Virus record (IMG/VR): IMGVR_UViG_3300029309_000390
Coordinates: 1 to 21,892 of that record
Length of the DNA: 21,892 nucleotides
Strand: one strand, 5' to 3'
Source of the DNA: a virus
Shown: positions 1 through 7,487 of the stretch, piece by piece
Layout: every line of letters begins with the position of its first letter
Position numbering within the stretch: position 1 is the stretch's first letter
The notes under the pieces: generated by a model
Told to the model about the DNA's origin: nothing
The model's database searches: none
Seen by the model: the letters and a program-made list of their open reading frames with translations, nothing else
Made by a program: the position numbers and the translations under genes

Positions 1-663
1 ATTCTGATGGTATGCGATATTCTTACCAGCAGTGATTGCAGAGGTTGAGAAGATGTTGAAACCAAGAAACTGCTTCATAGTCATGCCGCCTGCGAATGGA
101 AGATTCTGCTCACCAACAAAGTCAGACGATGCAAACTCGTTGATAAGGAACAGATCAGCAAAACCTTTCGGGTGCATCGCAAGATAGCGTTGGCCATCTT
201 CCGGTACATTTGCAGTACCAAAGGTTTCAAACAGAGTCAGAAGATCAGCCTTTTCTACGGCCGAGCTTGTGTCATGGATTTGCGTAGAGTTCGCACCCGC
301 ATCCATAGCGGTGTAGATAAGCTCGTCAGTCTTACGACCAAGTGCAGCAGCAGCCGAGGTGGCTACAGCTTGACGCTCATCAATATTGGTCTTGAGTTCA
401 TCGAGCTTGTCGATGTACTCGGCTGCATAATGGTCTTCCATCGTCGCCTCGACGTTGGTGTGTACCAACTCCATAGGCGTGATATTGCCGTTACGCGATT
501 TTGTGGAAGCAGTTCCTGCGCCGATTTTTTGGAAACGAACAACATTTCCGCTCACCTGCTGATTACGAATAGTGTTCTTTAGCTTAGAACCCATACGCTG
601 ATAAGCCATGTGAACTTCGGACTCAAACTGCTTGATAAAGGCGGTATCTAAAGTAGACGCCAT
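1..663 (-). CDS. Major capsid protein, N-terminal 221 codons (partial)
   Basis: This frame is open from an ATG at 663 to the window edge, so the C-terminus is missing. The visible 221 residues begin MASTLDTAFIKQF. They include a conserved-looking block around residues 40-75 (VVRFQKIGAGTAS, then the segment before DHYAAEYID) and an alanine-rich helix near residues 100-108. This is the pattern of the HK97-fold capsid proteins of T7-like and marine podoviruses, which form the shell. A good ribosome site (AGGAAGGA at about 672-679) lies 8-10 bases upstream and sits in the loop of a small AACAG/CTGTT hairpin. Position after portal and scaffold supports the call. The family assignment is from memory of such proteins, not from a search. 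Confidence 0.85.
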   Translation of the reverse strand, partial: MASTLDTAFIKQFESEVHMAYQRMGSKLKNTIRNQQVSGNVVRFQKIGAGTASTKSRNGNITPMELVHTNVEATMEDHYAAEYIDKLDELKTNIDERQAVATSAAAALGRKTDELIYTAMDAGANSTQIHDTSSAVEKADLLTLFETFGTANVPEDGQRYLAMHPKGFADLFLINEFASSDFVGEQNLPFAGGMTMKQFLGFNIFSTSAITAGKNIAYHQN

Positions 664-743
664 AACAACAGTCCTTCCTGTTACAAGATTTTACAAGTCC
701 CGGTTGTCCGCGTCTCTCGTCATATGGTTATCCGAGTGGGCCA

Positions 744-1283
744 TCAGTTTGACGCAGGCCGTTCGTCCTCCTCGAATGACACTTCTATATTAGATGCGCA
801 ACGCACAAATCTTAATACTTCGTAGCTATTCACTATTGTTGGAGTATATGCAAAACAAAAACCAAGACTACGCAACCATTTAATGCTGCGCACATGATCA
901 ATCGGAACAACATTCTCAAGGATATCATACTGCGTTTGGAAATAAGAGACCATGTCTTTCACCATCCTGTGAAAGTCCAAAGCATGATCTTCGACTAATG
1001 GTGAACCAAGAAGCCAGATAGACCCGATGCGATCTTCTGCATCATGGAAAGGCAACACGCCACCCATGCAGATTGGTGTTTTGCCAACCAAGGCTGTGAA
1101 TGTTTCAGCATCATTTATAGTAAGAGGTAAGTGTAAAGCCCGCCACGGTGTCGAACCTTGAATCATACACTCACGCAAATCTGTCAACCGGAGGAGGTGT
1201 TGCAGCTTTCCAGCATGAGTTGCCGTAGCAGGCTTTACCTTTATCTGGCCATACCTAGCCTTGATACATTTTGGAGAAACCAT
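744..1283 (-). CDS. T7 gp13-like / GNAT-fold virion-associated protein
   Basis: The protein has 179 residues. Its start ATG at 1283 is preceded by AGGTGG at a 3-base gap, inside the 3' end of the scaffold gene (29-base overlap). Near residues 132-141 the segment SIKWLRSLGF matches the last helix-turn of GNAT acetyltransferases and of the DUF2833 family, which includes T7 gp13, a protein needed for internal core assembly. The middle (ICMGGVLPF, then IWLLGSP) also fits the acyl-CoA-binding strand region in outline. No acetyl target can be named. Placement between scaffold and capsid supports a structural or assembly role. It contains one copy of the 13-base repeat CAACGCACAAATC at 799-811. Confidence 0.6.
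   Translation of the reverse strand: MVSPKCIKARYGQIKVKPATATHAGKLQHLLRLTDLRECMIQGSTPWRALHLPLTINDAETFTALVGKTPICMGGVLPFHDAEDRIGSIWLLGSPLVEDHALDFHRMVKDMVSYFQTQYDILENVVPIDHVRSIKWLRSLGFCFAYTPTIVNSYEVLRFVRCASNIEVSFEEDERPASN
799..811 (-). repeat. 13-base repeat CAACGCACAAATC, copy 1
   Basis: An exact copy of the 13 bases that also occur at 4059-4071 and 8442-8454, in the same orientation. This copy lies inside the coding region of the gp13-like protein, where it encodes RFVR, and its flanks do not match the other two copies. Confidence 0.45.
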
Positions 1284-1974
1284 CGTCCACCTGCTTCACA
1301 AATGCTGGATCACGAGCGCCTTGTTTCCAATAGCGTTCATCCATCATCATGGAGCGCAGTTCGTCTTCAGACAACTGGGTTCCAGCTTCTACATTACCAG
1401 CAACCGGAGTTATGTTGATTGCTGACATGACTTTTTCGAGGACCTCGATGCCTTGGGCTGTTTCACCAAGACGTTCAACAGCATCATATTGTTCCTCACT
1501 AAAGAACTGGTTTGCCCATAGCTTAACAGCTTCAATACGAGCGTCAGCGTTTTCACCGAGCTTTGTGTGTTCTTCTTCAAGATCGATACCTCCGGTAAGG
1601 GCATCGACATACTTCTCAATCCCCGCCTCGAACTTATCTTGGCCAAAGCCATGATCGTAAGAAAACTGCGCCCACCAGTTAAGGAGATCGTCACCAACAG
1701 CCGCCTCTTCATCAAGGGATTCTGGGATAGTATAATCACCAACGGTGGCTGGTCGATCTTGCCATTGTTCTTGGTGCAACTCTTCTTTGACTGCTGCACG
1801 CAACTCTTCGTCAGTCTTGCCCAACTTGCTTTCAAGATGTGAATAAGATGAGACAAGGTCTTCTGGGGTTTTAAACTTTTCAGGAAGCCACTCAGGACGT
1901 TCTACGGATTCAGATTGGATACCGTCAACAGGTGCTTCGGTTTCTGCAACCTCCACATTATCTGCATCATTCAT
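1255..1974 (-). CDS. Capsid assembly scaffolding protein
   Basis: A 239-residue acidic protein with the typical podovirus scaffold opening: an acidic disordered N-terminus (about 1-25), then RPEWLPEKFKTPEDLVSSY near residues 26-44, followed by a long helical, Glu-rich middle. T7 gp9-like scaffolds coat the inside of the procapsid and leave before DNA packaging. The C-terminus is short and basic-acidic mixed (FVKQVDDGFSKMYQG), as expected for the capsid-contacting end. The ATG at 1974 overlaps the end of the upstream Bbp19-like gene by 8 bases. Order portal, small protein, scaffold, capsid is the usual one. Confidence 0.85.
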   Translation of the reverse strand: MNDADNVEVAETEAPVDGIQSESVERPEWLPEKFKTPEDLVSSYSHLESKLGKTDEELRAAVKEELHQEQWQDRPATVGDYTIPESLDEEAAVGDDLLNWWAQFSYDHGFGQDKFEAGIEKYVDALTGGIDLEEEHTKLGENADARIEAVKLWANQFFSEEQYDAVERLGETAQGIEVLEKVMSAINITPVAGNVEAGTQLSEDELRSMMMDERYWKQGARDPAFVKQVDDGFSKMYQG

Positions 1975-2230
1975 CAGTTTTTATCCTTTCGGCATGTTTG
2001 ATACGACGTTCGATAACGCCAACAAGATATCGCTGACCCTCTAAATGTCTGAGTTCAGCATCACTTACGTTCCCTCCACTGACTGCTTCAATAGTAATAG
2101 AACGCAAATACCTCAACACCTCTTTACCAGAAGCGGTATTGAATAATTGAGATATTGTTAATGAAATTTGTTTGTCAGCTTCTTCAGCACGATTAAAGCC
2201 GTCAAGTCTGACCTTCATTTGGTTGGACAT
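1967..2230 (-). CDS. Bbp19-like small phage head protein
   Basis: I chose the ATG at 2230 (MSNQMKVRLDG, 87 residues) because AGGGGA lies about 9 bases upstream. An earlier in-frame ATG at 2290 would overlap the portal gene by 89 bases and adds a Cys/Arg-rich segment that does not look coding. The core QLFNTASGKEVLRYLRS (about residues 27-43) and a later LEGQRYLVGVIERRI resemble the Bbp19 family, small proteins found beside portal genes in many podoviruses, with unknown exact role. It overlaps the portal end by 29 bases and the scaffold start by 8, suggesting coupled translation. Confidence 0.6.
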   Translation of the reverse strand: MSNQMKVRLDGFNRAEEADKQISLTISQLFNTASGKEVLRYLRSITIEAVSGGNVSDAELRHLEGQRYLVGVIERRIKHAERIKTDE

Positions 2231-3737
2231 TCTGCTGCATCCCCTGCATTTGTGCCATCGCCTGAACGATTTGTTCACGCTGCGCAGCATCTCTAATCAA
2301 AGTGTCTGGGACACCAAACTTCTTTGCAAGATACGTTGCAGCCTCTTCTGAAGAGACTAGCAGGTTTACCATCTGTGGTCCAAAACGACCACCTACCATT
2401 TCAAGAAAACGATCAATCGATGCAATATCTTGATTTGCTTGAGCCTGTGCGAGGGGAGATACAGAGCGAACCTTTACCTCACGACCATTCAGTGTTGGTA
2501 TTTCAATGCGACCTTGCTTCTTCAGAATAAAGACAACACGCTGAAGTACAGGTTGGATAAACTCTGCTTGCAAACGCCCGAAGGCAGAGCCGATGCGACG
2601 GGAGAGATCAGCCATCCGCTCTGCTACTTCAGTCGCTGTTGCAGGTGTACGGTTTGGGTCACCAAGCATATCATTATACAAAGCACGTTTGATATTGTTA
2701 CGCATATCACTGAGGATGAGATTCGCAACATCAAAGGAACCAGCGGCACGTATTGGCTGTAACCCAGAGCTTGTCGGTGACTTTGGTATGATCGTGCCGG
2801 GAATCAGATTGATCGTGTCTGTGTTGATAACACCATCATCATCCATCTGATAGATGCCGCTTATAGCCATCTGTGCGTTCTCAAGCACAAGTTCGATTGT
2901 GAGGTTAGTAGTCTTAATAGCCGACAGAGAATTGACAAGTGGACCCCGCCCATACACTTCACCTGCCGCTTTCGACCAGCGGAAGCAAACAAAAGGATTT
3001 GAGCCAGCACCCTCAAACTCCTCTTCGTATAGCAACTCACCATCTTCTTTAGTGATAACATAGAACGCATGTCGTTCTACGTTTGGCTTATCATACAGCT
3101 TGCAAACAATTTCGATAATTTTGCATTTACGATCAGGCTGATTCATTACCTTAGACGCCATATCCGCAGACAAAACAGCCTTTGGATATGCAATAGGTAA
3201 ATCTCTCATTCGCAACTCACGTTCACGATAGACATGATCAATACGATCATCAGGTCCATTTTCAAGAACGATTTGCGGCAATGGCACGGCGTTAAACCGC
3301 ACAGGGTTGATTGCATCCCCTTCTTCTACAAGAAGACATCCAGTTCCAACTGCAAGGTCTAGGAAGCTCTCGTGCGCTTCTTGCCCGAAGTTTGAGTTTT
3401 GGATGATCTCGAAAACATATTCCGTGACTTCATCCAGTTCATTATTGATGCGATCTTGATTAACATCTTCAACTTCAGACCCAGCAATAAAATCTGCCCA
3501 CCTAGCAAAGTTCGGGCAAATGCCGTTCTGCAAACGTGAGGCAAACTCTTGCACGCCGACAACAGCCGTTTCATCGAATATCCGATCATCTCTACGTTGA
3601 CCGGGAGACATTTTCGTAAAGCCTTCACGTTGCGGGAGAGCATATTCATAACATTCATCAAACAGGTTCTCGAAAAGTTGACGGTGCGACTTAGCTTTTT
3701 CGTACCGTTGGAGGTAATTCTTTGCCAAGCCGTGCAT
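2202..3737 (-). CDS. Portal (head-tail connector) protein
   Basis: At 511 residues it matches the usual length of T7 gp8-like connectors, which form the twelve-fold ring through which DNA is packaged and to which the tail attaches. Recognisable blocks are a helical N-terminus with YEYALPQREGF near residues 30-40, VCFRWSKAAGEVYGRGP in the middle, then a long helix containing LVLENAQMAISG, and ATEVAERMADLSRRIGS in the stem/wing. A Gln/Met/Asn-rich tail (MAQMQGMQQNVQPN) ends the protein. Start ATG at 3737 overlaps the preceding stop by one base (TAATG), with AGGA about 8 bases upstream. Confidence 0.92.
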   Translation of the reverse strand: MHGLAKNYLQRYEKAKSHRQLFENLFDECYEYALPQREGFTKMSPGQRRDDRIFDETAVVGVQEFASRLQNGICPNFARWADFIAGSEVEDVNQDRINNELDEVTEYVFEIIQNSNFGQEAHESFLDLAVGTGCLLVEEGDAINPVRFNAVPLPQIVLENGPDDRIDHVYRERELRMRDLPIAYPKAVLSADMASKVMNQPDRKCKIIEIVCKLYDKPNVERHAFYVITKEDGELLYEEEFEGAGSNPFVCFRWSKAAGEVYGRGPLVNSLSAIKTTNLTIELVLENAQMAISGIYQMDDDGVINTDTINLIPGTIIPKSPTSSGLQPIRAAGSFDVANLILSDMRNNIKRALYNDMLGDPNRTPATATEVAERMADLSRRIGSAFGRLQAEFIQPVLQRVVFILKKQGRIEIPTLNGREVKVRSVSPLAQAQANQDIASIDRFLEMVGGRFGPQMVNLLVSSEEAATYLAKKFGVPDTLIRDAAQREQIVQAMAQMQGMQQNVQPNEGQT

Positions 3738-3955
3738 TACTCATTCCTATTCGGGTTGTAAAATCCGATGCCGCCACTCTGACCAGTAAGCAGAGAGCGT
3801 GCGCCAGAGCCTTTTTTACGACGAGTCACCTCGCCCTCAAGGGCTTCTTGCTTGCGCTGACGCGCATCTGCCATTTCTTGAGCCATACGTTCTTGTCGTT
3901 CTGCTTCGACAGAAGGATCAGGACCGGGAAGGCTTGGAGTCTGAAATACACACAT
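3737..3955 (-). CDS. Small phage protein with MCVF N-terminus
   Basis: A 72-residue protein with a Pro-rich start (MCVFQTPSLPGPDPS), a charged helix rich in Glu, Arg and Gln (about 17-47), and a Gly-rich end (SLLTGQSGGIGFYNP). Short proteins of this style sit next to portal genes in many marine podovirus contigs and are usually called hypothetical. The stop overlaps the portal ATG by one base. The cysteine at position 2 is shared with the 227-residue protein at 6341-7024, which begins MCVG. No function is assigned. Confidence 0.7.
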   Translation of the reverse strand: MCVFQTPSLPGPDPSVEAERQERMAQEMADARQRKQEALEGEVTRRKKGSGARSLLTGQSGGIGFYNPNRNE

Positions 3956-4058
3956 ATCTGTCTCTCAAGTGGTGGCTGGACAGTGTACGTCCGATTTAAT
4001 CTCGCCTAAGCCTAGGAACCAGCGAAAACCACCTTTAACGCGCACCTATTATACAAAG

Positions 4059-4090
4059 CAACGCACAAATCACATACGCGCCCATAAGCC
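4059..4090 (-). repeat. 32-base gene-end element, copy at terL 3' end
   Basis: It matches 8442-8473 at 27 of 32 positions by hand count, all differences being transitions. It covers the last codons of terL (GLWARM and TGA) and 11 bases beyond. The 114-base gap 3956-4069 between terL and the next gene otherwise shows nothing I can name. Confidence 0.55.
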
Positions 4091-5584
4091 TTGCCTACGC
4101 TTCTTTGGTTGTCTAGTGAAAACATCAAAGTCTGTTCTTGCATTAAACGCACGTCCTTGTGCATTGTGATTTAAAACCTGACGACCTTCACCAGCACCAA
4201 GCATCAAATATTGAAGGGCATCATGGATATGACTAAAGCGATTCTTCTCCGGTCGATCATCATAACGCTCGCCAGAAACCTGTATGCGGCGATACGCATA
4301 ACCACCTTCAAACCCTTTGATCAATTCTTTACACCTATAGTCAATCAAAAAACCTGCATTACCATCAACCATCCTGTTGAGCGGTGTGCTTACAGCTTCA
4401 AGCCTCAGAGACACATCATTACTCGGAGCGGGGCGAGCTACTAAGCCAGCACCATGCAATACTTGAAATGGTGTCGATTCATCTGTCTGTGCTCGAAAGT
4501 CACCAGATGGATCACCAAATATATGAACGTCACAGTTTGCATAGCGCGTTGCAATCTCAGCACGCAACAGTTCAGCAAAACGAACAATACCCATATCAAA
4601 TGCTACAATCTCTTGCAGAATAAACCAGCGGCCACGCACCTTCTGTCCAAACACAGCAGCAGGAGTCAAACCAAAGTCTAGGCCACAGTAGAGAGGCATT
4701 GAGTCAGCTACTGGAATCTCTTCCTTGGCTATGTGTGTATCGCTAACAAACATGTTGTAGACAGGCTTGCCGTCTTGGATAGTGCCAAGTCGATTCATCA
4801 CATACACGTCTATCCATGTCTTACCCTTACCTTGTATTAGATTTGGATAGTAGCTCTTGAGCATGTGCTTAGCATTCTCAGCCTCTTCATTGACAGCATA
4901 ACTTTGAACTTCACCATCTTCATCGCGCTTTTCTTTCATGCCGGGAGGCTGAACGTAAAAGCACCAGTTATCAGGCTTCACCAACATCTTTGCTTCAGAA
5001 GCAGGGATGTGGTCAGGGATTGGAACCTCCCCCGCCATGATTGGCCACCAATGATCTTCTTCGGGAGCATTTGTATCTGCAATAACACCGGACCAGCTAG
5101 GGCCACCCTCACGCATTGAAGGGAAACGACCAACACGCATAGTACACGCATCAATAATCGACTTTGGTATTTCTCGTGCTTCGTTTATCCAGATGCCTGT
5201 AAGCTCAAGAGACAACAGCTTCTTCACATCCTCAGGACGATCAAGAGCAAGAAAGATCACCTCAAGCTCAATGTCACCCTGTTTAATATTATGCGTATAT
5301 GGCACAGACCACGAGAACTTACCCCACTGATCTTCGGGAAACCAGTCGAGCCACGTTTTGATAGTTGTTGTTCGCAGTTGCGGGTTGGTGTTACGAACGA
5401 TAGCCCAGCGACTTTTTCGTTTGCCGTCACTGTTTTTCTCCTGCTGTAAGGCCCTGCGGAATACTTCAACGCAGCAAGCTACAGACTTGCCAGAACCGAC
5501 AGGGCCACGAATGCCACGAAAAAACGTGTCATCCCTCATAAAACTTTTGAGCACTTCACCATCAGGCTTGTACTTAAATTTCAT
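4070..5584 (-). CDS. terL: Terminase large subunit (packaging ATPase and nuclease)
   Basis: A 504-residue motor protein that pumps DNA into the prohead and cuts it. Walker A is GPVGSGKS at residues 27-34 and Walker B is IWINEARE at 131-138. The RNase H-fold nuclease domain follows with acidic residues in GLDFGLTP (D303), FGDPSGD (D358) and SHIHDALQYL (D455). Both halves are therefore intact. The ATG at 5584 overlaps the upstream small gene by 11 bases and AAGGTAG precedes it. The stop codon lies inside a 32-base element (4059-4090) that recurs at the end of the gene at 8441-8614; the shared bases encode GLW in both proteins. Confidence 0.95.
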   Translation of the reverse strand: MKFKYKPDGEVLKSFMRDDTFFRGIRGPVGSGKSVACCVEVFRRALQQEKNSDGKRKSRWAIVRNTNPQLRTTTIKTWLDWFPEDQWGKFSWSVPYTHNIKQGDIELEVIFLALDRPEDVKKLLSLELTGIWINEAREIPKSIIDACTMRVGRFPSMREGGPSWSGVIADTNAPEEDHWWPIMAGEVPIPDHIPASEAKMLVKPDNWCFYVQPPGMKEKRDEDGEVQSYAVNEEAENAKHMLKSYYPNLIQGKGKTWIDVYVMNRLGTIQDGKPVYNMFVSDTHIAKEEIPVADSMPLYCGLDFGLTPAAVFGQKVRGRWFILQEIVAFDMGIVRFAELLRAEIATRYANCDVHIFGDPSGDFRAQTDESTPFQVLHGAGLVARPAPSNDVSLRLEAVSTPLNRMVDGNAGFLIDYRCKELIKGFEGGYAYRRIQVSGERYDDRPEKNRFSHIHDALQYLMLGAGEGRQVLNHNAQGRAFNARTDFDVFTRQPKKRRQGLWARM

Positions 5585-5771
5585 CTACCTTGTGATCCTT
5601 GCCAATACGAACAAGCGTGGCAGCGGTTTCTGGTCCAATAGTTGCTATGAGCTTGTCTGCTTCATAGTCAGTGCAAAACTCTTTTGGAAAATATTTAAAA
5701 TGCACATGCTTTACAACCTTGCGTAGCAAGCGCCGTTCTTCTGGCTTGAGAGAATGCAGAAAAGAACTCAT
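5574..5771 (-). CDS. Small protein upstream of terL, unknown
   Basis: A 65-residue protein beginning MSSFLHSLKPEERRLLRKV, basic in its first half (KHVHFKYFPK) and ending in acidic VDEI. It looks like a compact helical protein. It overlaps the upstream DUF5872-like gene by four bases (ATGA) and terL by 11 bases, so it belongs to the packaging operon. Proteins of this look are commonly found immediately before terL in marine phages; I know of no assigned function. The ribosome site (AGCGAGA) is weak, consistent with coupling to the upstream gene. Confidence 0.75.
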   Translation of the reverse strand: MSSFLHSLKPEERRLLRKVVKHVHFKYFPKEFCTDYEADKLIATIGPETAATLVRIGKDHKVDEI

Positions 5772-6019
5772 CTGTATCTCGCTGTCTTTCTTGCTATTTT
5801 TTTAGGCTGTTTGACAAATTGTTTTCCGGCTTTTTTACCTCTTCGCTTTGCTCTTGAGGTGGCTGCATATTCGCTGGCCGAAAGGGATTCAATAGCCGCC
5901 GTCGGGAGGTAACGCTCGCCTGTAGCTTTTGGACCCTGTGTCGAGGGTTTGCCACTCTTCGTCCTCCACTTCTGTTTTGTCCAGTTCATCAATGAGCGTT
6001 GTGACTTAGAGCGCGACAT
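5768..6019 (-). CDS. DUF5872-like basic protein
   Basis: An 83-residue, very basic protein. The N-terminus MSRSKSQRSLMNWTKQKWR, the middle KATGERYLPTAAIESLS, and a Lys/Arg-rich tail (KKAGKQFVKQPKKIARKT) match what I remember of the DUF5872 family, common in phages and metagenomes and without a known function. The composition suggests nucleic-acid binding, perhaps in the virion or on packaged DNA; that is inference. Its ATG overlaps the previous gene's TGA by one base (TGATG) and its end overlaps the next gene by four. Confidence 0.8.
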   Translation of the reverse strand: MSRSKSQRSLMNWTKQKWRTKSGKPSTQGPKATGERYLPTAAIESLSASEYAATSRAKRRGKKAGKQFVKQPKKIARKTARYR

Positions 6020-6168
6020 CAGGTGCCGACTTTCTTTTGAGCAGCCTTATGTGCCTTGGTAAATGATTGTCCTTTGGACATCAGGCTTCTCATAAATTTC
6101 ATGTGCTTTGATGAGTGATGCTTTGCATGCTTTAGCAAAGTTTTCTTTTGCCTTTCGCTGAGCTTCAT
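6019..6168 (-). CDS. Small basic phage protein (49 residues)
   Basis: Read directly from the sequence: MKLSERQKKTLLKHAKHH at the start and SKGQSFTKAHKAAQKKVGT at the end, rich in Lys and His. I recognise this as a small family common in marine phages, of unknown function. The ATG at 6168 overlaps the upstream stop by four bases (ATGA) and has a very strong ribosome site, GGAGGAGGT, five bases upstream, lying inside the last codons of the upstream gene. A longer competing frame over the same bases (6047-6256) lacks these supports. Confidence 0.8.
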   Translation of the reverse strand: MKLSERQKKTLLKHAKHHSSKHMKFMRSLMSKGQSFTKAHKAAQKKVGT

Positions 6169-6341
6169 CGGTAACCTCCTCCAGCTTTTTTGTATTGTAA
6201 AGCAAGCATCTGAGCTTTACGCGCTGACCACTGACCGGGAGCGCCACCTTTGCCACCAGCCTTGATGCGATTGAAAAGATTCTTACGCATCGTTGGCTTG
6301 GTATAGTTACCGGCTTCGTTTACGCGAGACTTCTTTTTCAT
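6165..6341 (-). CDS. Small basic phage protein (58 residues)
   Basis: The protein starts MKKKSRVNEAGNYTKPTMRK and ends KAQMLALQYKKAGGGYR, with GGKGGAPGQWSARKAQ in the middle. This is a short family I know from many marine phage contigs, always near packaging genes and without a known role. Its ATG at 6341 overlaps the upstream TAA by one base (TAATG). The last codons (GCT GGA GGA GGT) double as the ribosome site of the next gene, a compact coding/regulatory overlap. Strong positive charge suggests nucleic-acid contact, by inference. Confidence 0.82.
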   Translation of the reverse strand: MKKKSRVNEAGNYTKPTMRKNLFNRIKAGGKGGAPGQWSARKAQMLALQYKKAGGGYR

Positions 6342-7024
6342 TACAAGCCTGTCCCTCTTCTGCCCGGGCCACGAGATGCTGCTGAGCTCCTAGCCTGACG
6401 CAAAGGAATCATCGAGCGACGATTAGTATCTGTTACTACTGGATTAGTAGCAGATGCTATTGGACGATCTGGCACTTCCGAGTCACGCTCTCTTGCATTT
6501 TTTGCAGCACGAGCACGATTTGCTTCTGCAATGGTATTATAGGAAATACCACCAACAGTTAGATCATCACGACCCTCCTTAAGTATTCCGGTATCTGGAT
6601 CACGTGAGCCAATGACATCACCACTTGATCCATACACAGGGTCTTGTCCTGCTTGCAGACCACGGATCAATCGCTCTGCAAAAAAATTGCTCATAGCATT
6701 TACAACATTCAACACATTGCCGCCGGGAACAAACGGATTCACAGTATCATTTCGATCATCAATCCGTTTTTGGATATTGCGAACAGCAAGGTCACGCATC
6801 TCTGGTGTAGATGGACGCTCGCGTGGGTCGTCAGTTGTTGCTTGCCTGACGCCAGTAGCTTTTTCAGCTACCTTCCCACGACCGCGCTCTTGCTCATAGA
6901 ACCCAGTCTCAGACATGCGAGGCTGCGGACGCCGCTCGACAAAGCCAGCCTTCAGATTAGTCGGAAGACGATCCGATGAATCTTTGGTGGCACCTTCCTT
7001 GGGTTCTGGAGAGCCAACACACAT
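6341..7024 (-). CDS. Hypothetical protein with MCVG N-terminus, disordered
   Basis: 227 residues, unrecognised. It opens MCVGSPEPKEG and is mostly polar, Arg-, Asp- and Pro-rich. A single more hydrophobic stretch near residues 96-125 (VPGGNVLNVVNAMSNFFAERL) and a Gly/Arg-rich C-terminus (SRGPGRRGTGL) stand out. The composition suggests a largely disordered structural or accessory protein. The MCV start is shared with the 72-residue protein beside the portal. It is tied to its neighbours by TAATG overlaps on both sides. No function can be given. Confidence 0.7.
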   Translation of the reverse strand: MCVGSPEPKEGATKDSSDRLPTNLKAGFVERRPQPRMSETGFYEQERGRGKVAEKATGVRQATTDDPRERPSTPEMRDLAVRNIQKRIDDRNDTVNPFVPGGNVLNVVNAMSNFFAERLIRGLQAGQDPVYGSSGDVIGSRDPDTGILKEGRDDLTVGGISYNTIAEANRARAAKNARERDSEVPDRPIASATNPVVTDTNRRSMIPLRQARSSAASRGPGRRGTGL

Positions 7025-7167
7025 TACTTCTTCTTTGCTTTCATAATTCTGTTTTGAAGAGACTTAGGAAGTGTCTTCTGTTTTGCCGTAAGACCGCCAG
7101 CCTTCTTAGCTGCTGCTTTCTTAGGACGACCACGTTTTGAACCATAAGTTCCGGGACCCATAGGCAT
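7024..7167 (-). CDS. Small basic phage protein (47 residues)
   Basis: Begins MPMGPGTYGSKRGRPKK and ends TLPKSLQNRIMKAKKK. This very short Lys-rich family, with the MPMG.GTYG start, is frequent in marine phages next to packaging genes; its role is unknown. The GSKRGRPKK segment looks like an AT-hook-type or nucleic-acid-binding basic patch, which is inference. Both ends overlap neighbours by one base in a TAATG arrangement. Coding is supported by the exact fit of stop and start codons to both neighbours and by the recognised sequence. Confidence 0.8.
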   Translation of the reverse strand: MPMGPGTYGSKRGRPKKAAAKKAGGLTAKQKTLPKSLQNRIMKAKKK

Positions 7168-7487
7168 TAGGCTTTACTCCTCTTCTTCTTCGCTTTGTTA
7201 CGCTTAGAAATGGCTGCTGCTTTACGCTTCGCATCAGCCTTCGATGAAGCTCCCCACGCACGTAGCGAAAGAAGCAAACGAGTAGGACGTCCTTTGGAGT
7301 CACGCTCCGGTCCGGGCATCCCACCCATTCTTGCAAGGAAACTCGCACGACGCGGGTTGTCTCCTGATCGTACCGGCGCTCTTAGCTTGCCGCCTTTATA
7401 AGAAGCACGCCCTTTTGCATTGAGGCCCCCCTTCGGATTTTTACCTGCCTTGCGAGTCCAAGCTGGAGTTTTTGGTTTTCTAGCCAA
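7167..7487 (-). CDS. DUF6321-like basic protein
   Basis: I chose the TTG at 7487, giving MARKPKTPAWTRKAGKNPKG, 106 residues, because the family as I recall it starts this way and GAGAAG lies just upstream. Another TTG at 7502 would add five residues. No ATG start exists. The middle NPRRASFLARMGGMPGPERD and LRAWGASSKADAKRKAAA are the hallmark segments of DUF6321, found in phages and of unknown function. The tail is almost all Lys and Arg. It overlaps the preceding gene by 8 bases. Confidence 0.8.
   Translation of the reverse strand: MARKPKTPAWTRKAGKNPKGGLNAKGRASYKGGKLRAPVRSGDNPRRASFLARMGGMPGPERDSKGRPTRLLLSLRAWGASSKADAKRKAAAISKRNKAKKKRSKA

Noticed and set aside
6047-6256. A 69-residue open frame on the minus strand
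   Set aside because: It conflicts with two better genes (6019-6168 and 6165-6341), which have recognised sequences, strong ribosome sites and exact start-stop overlaps.
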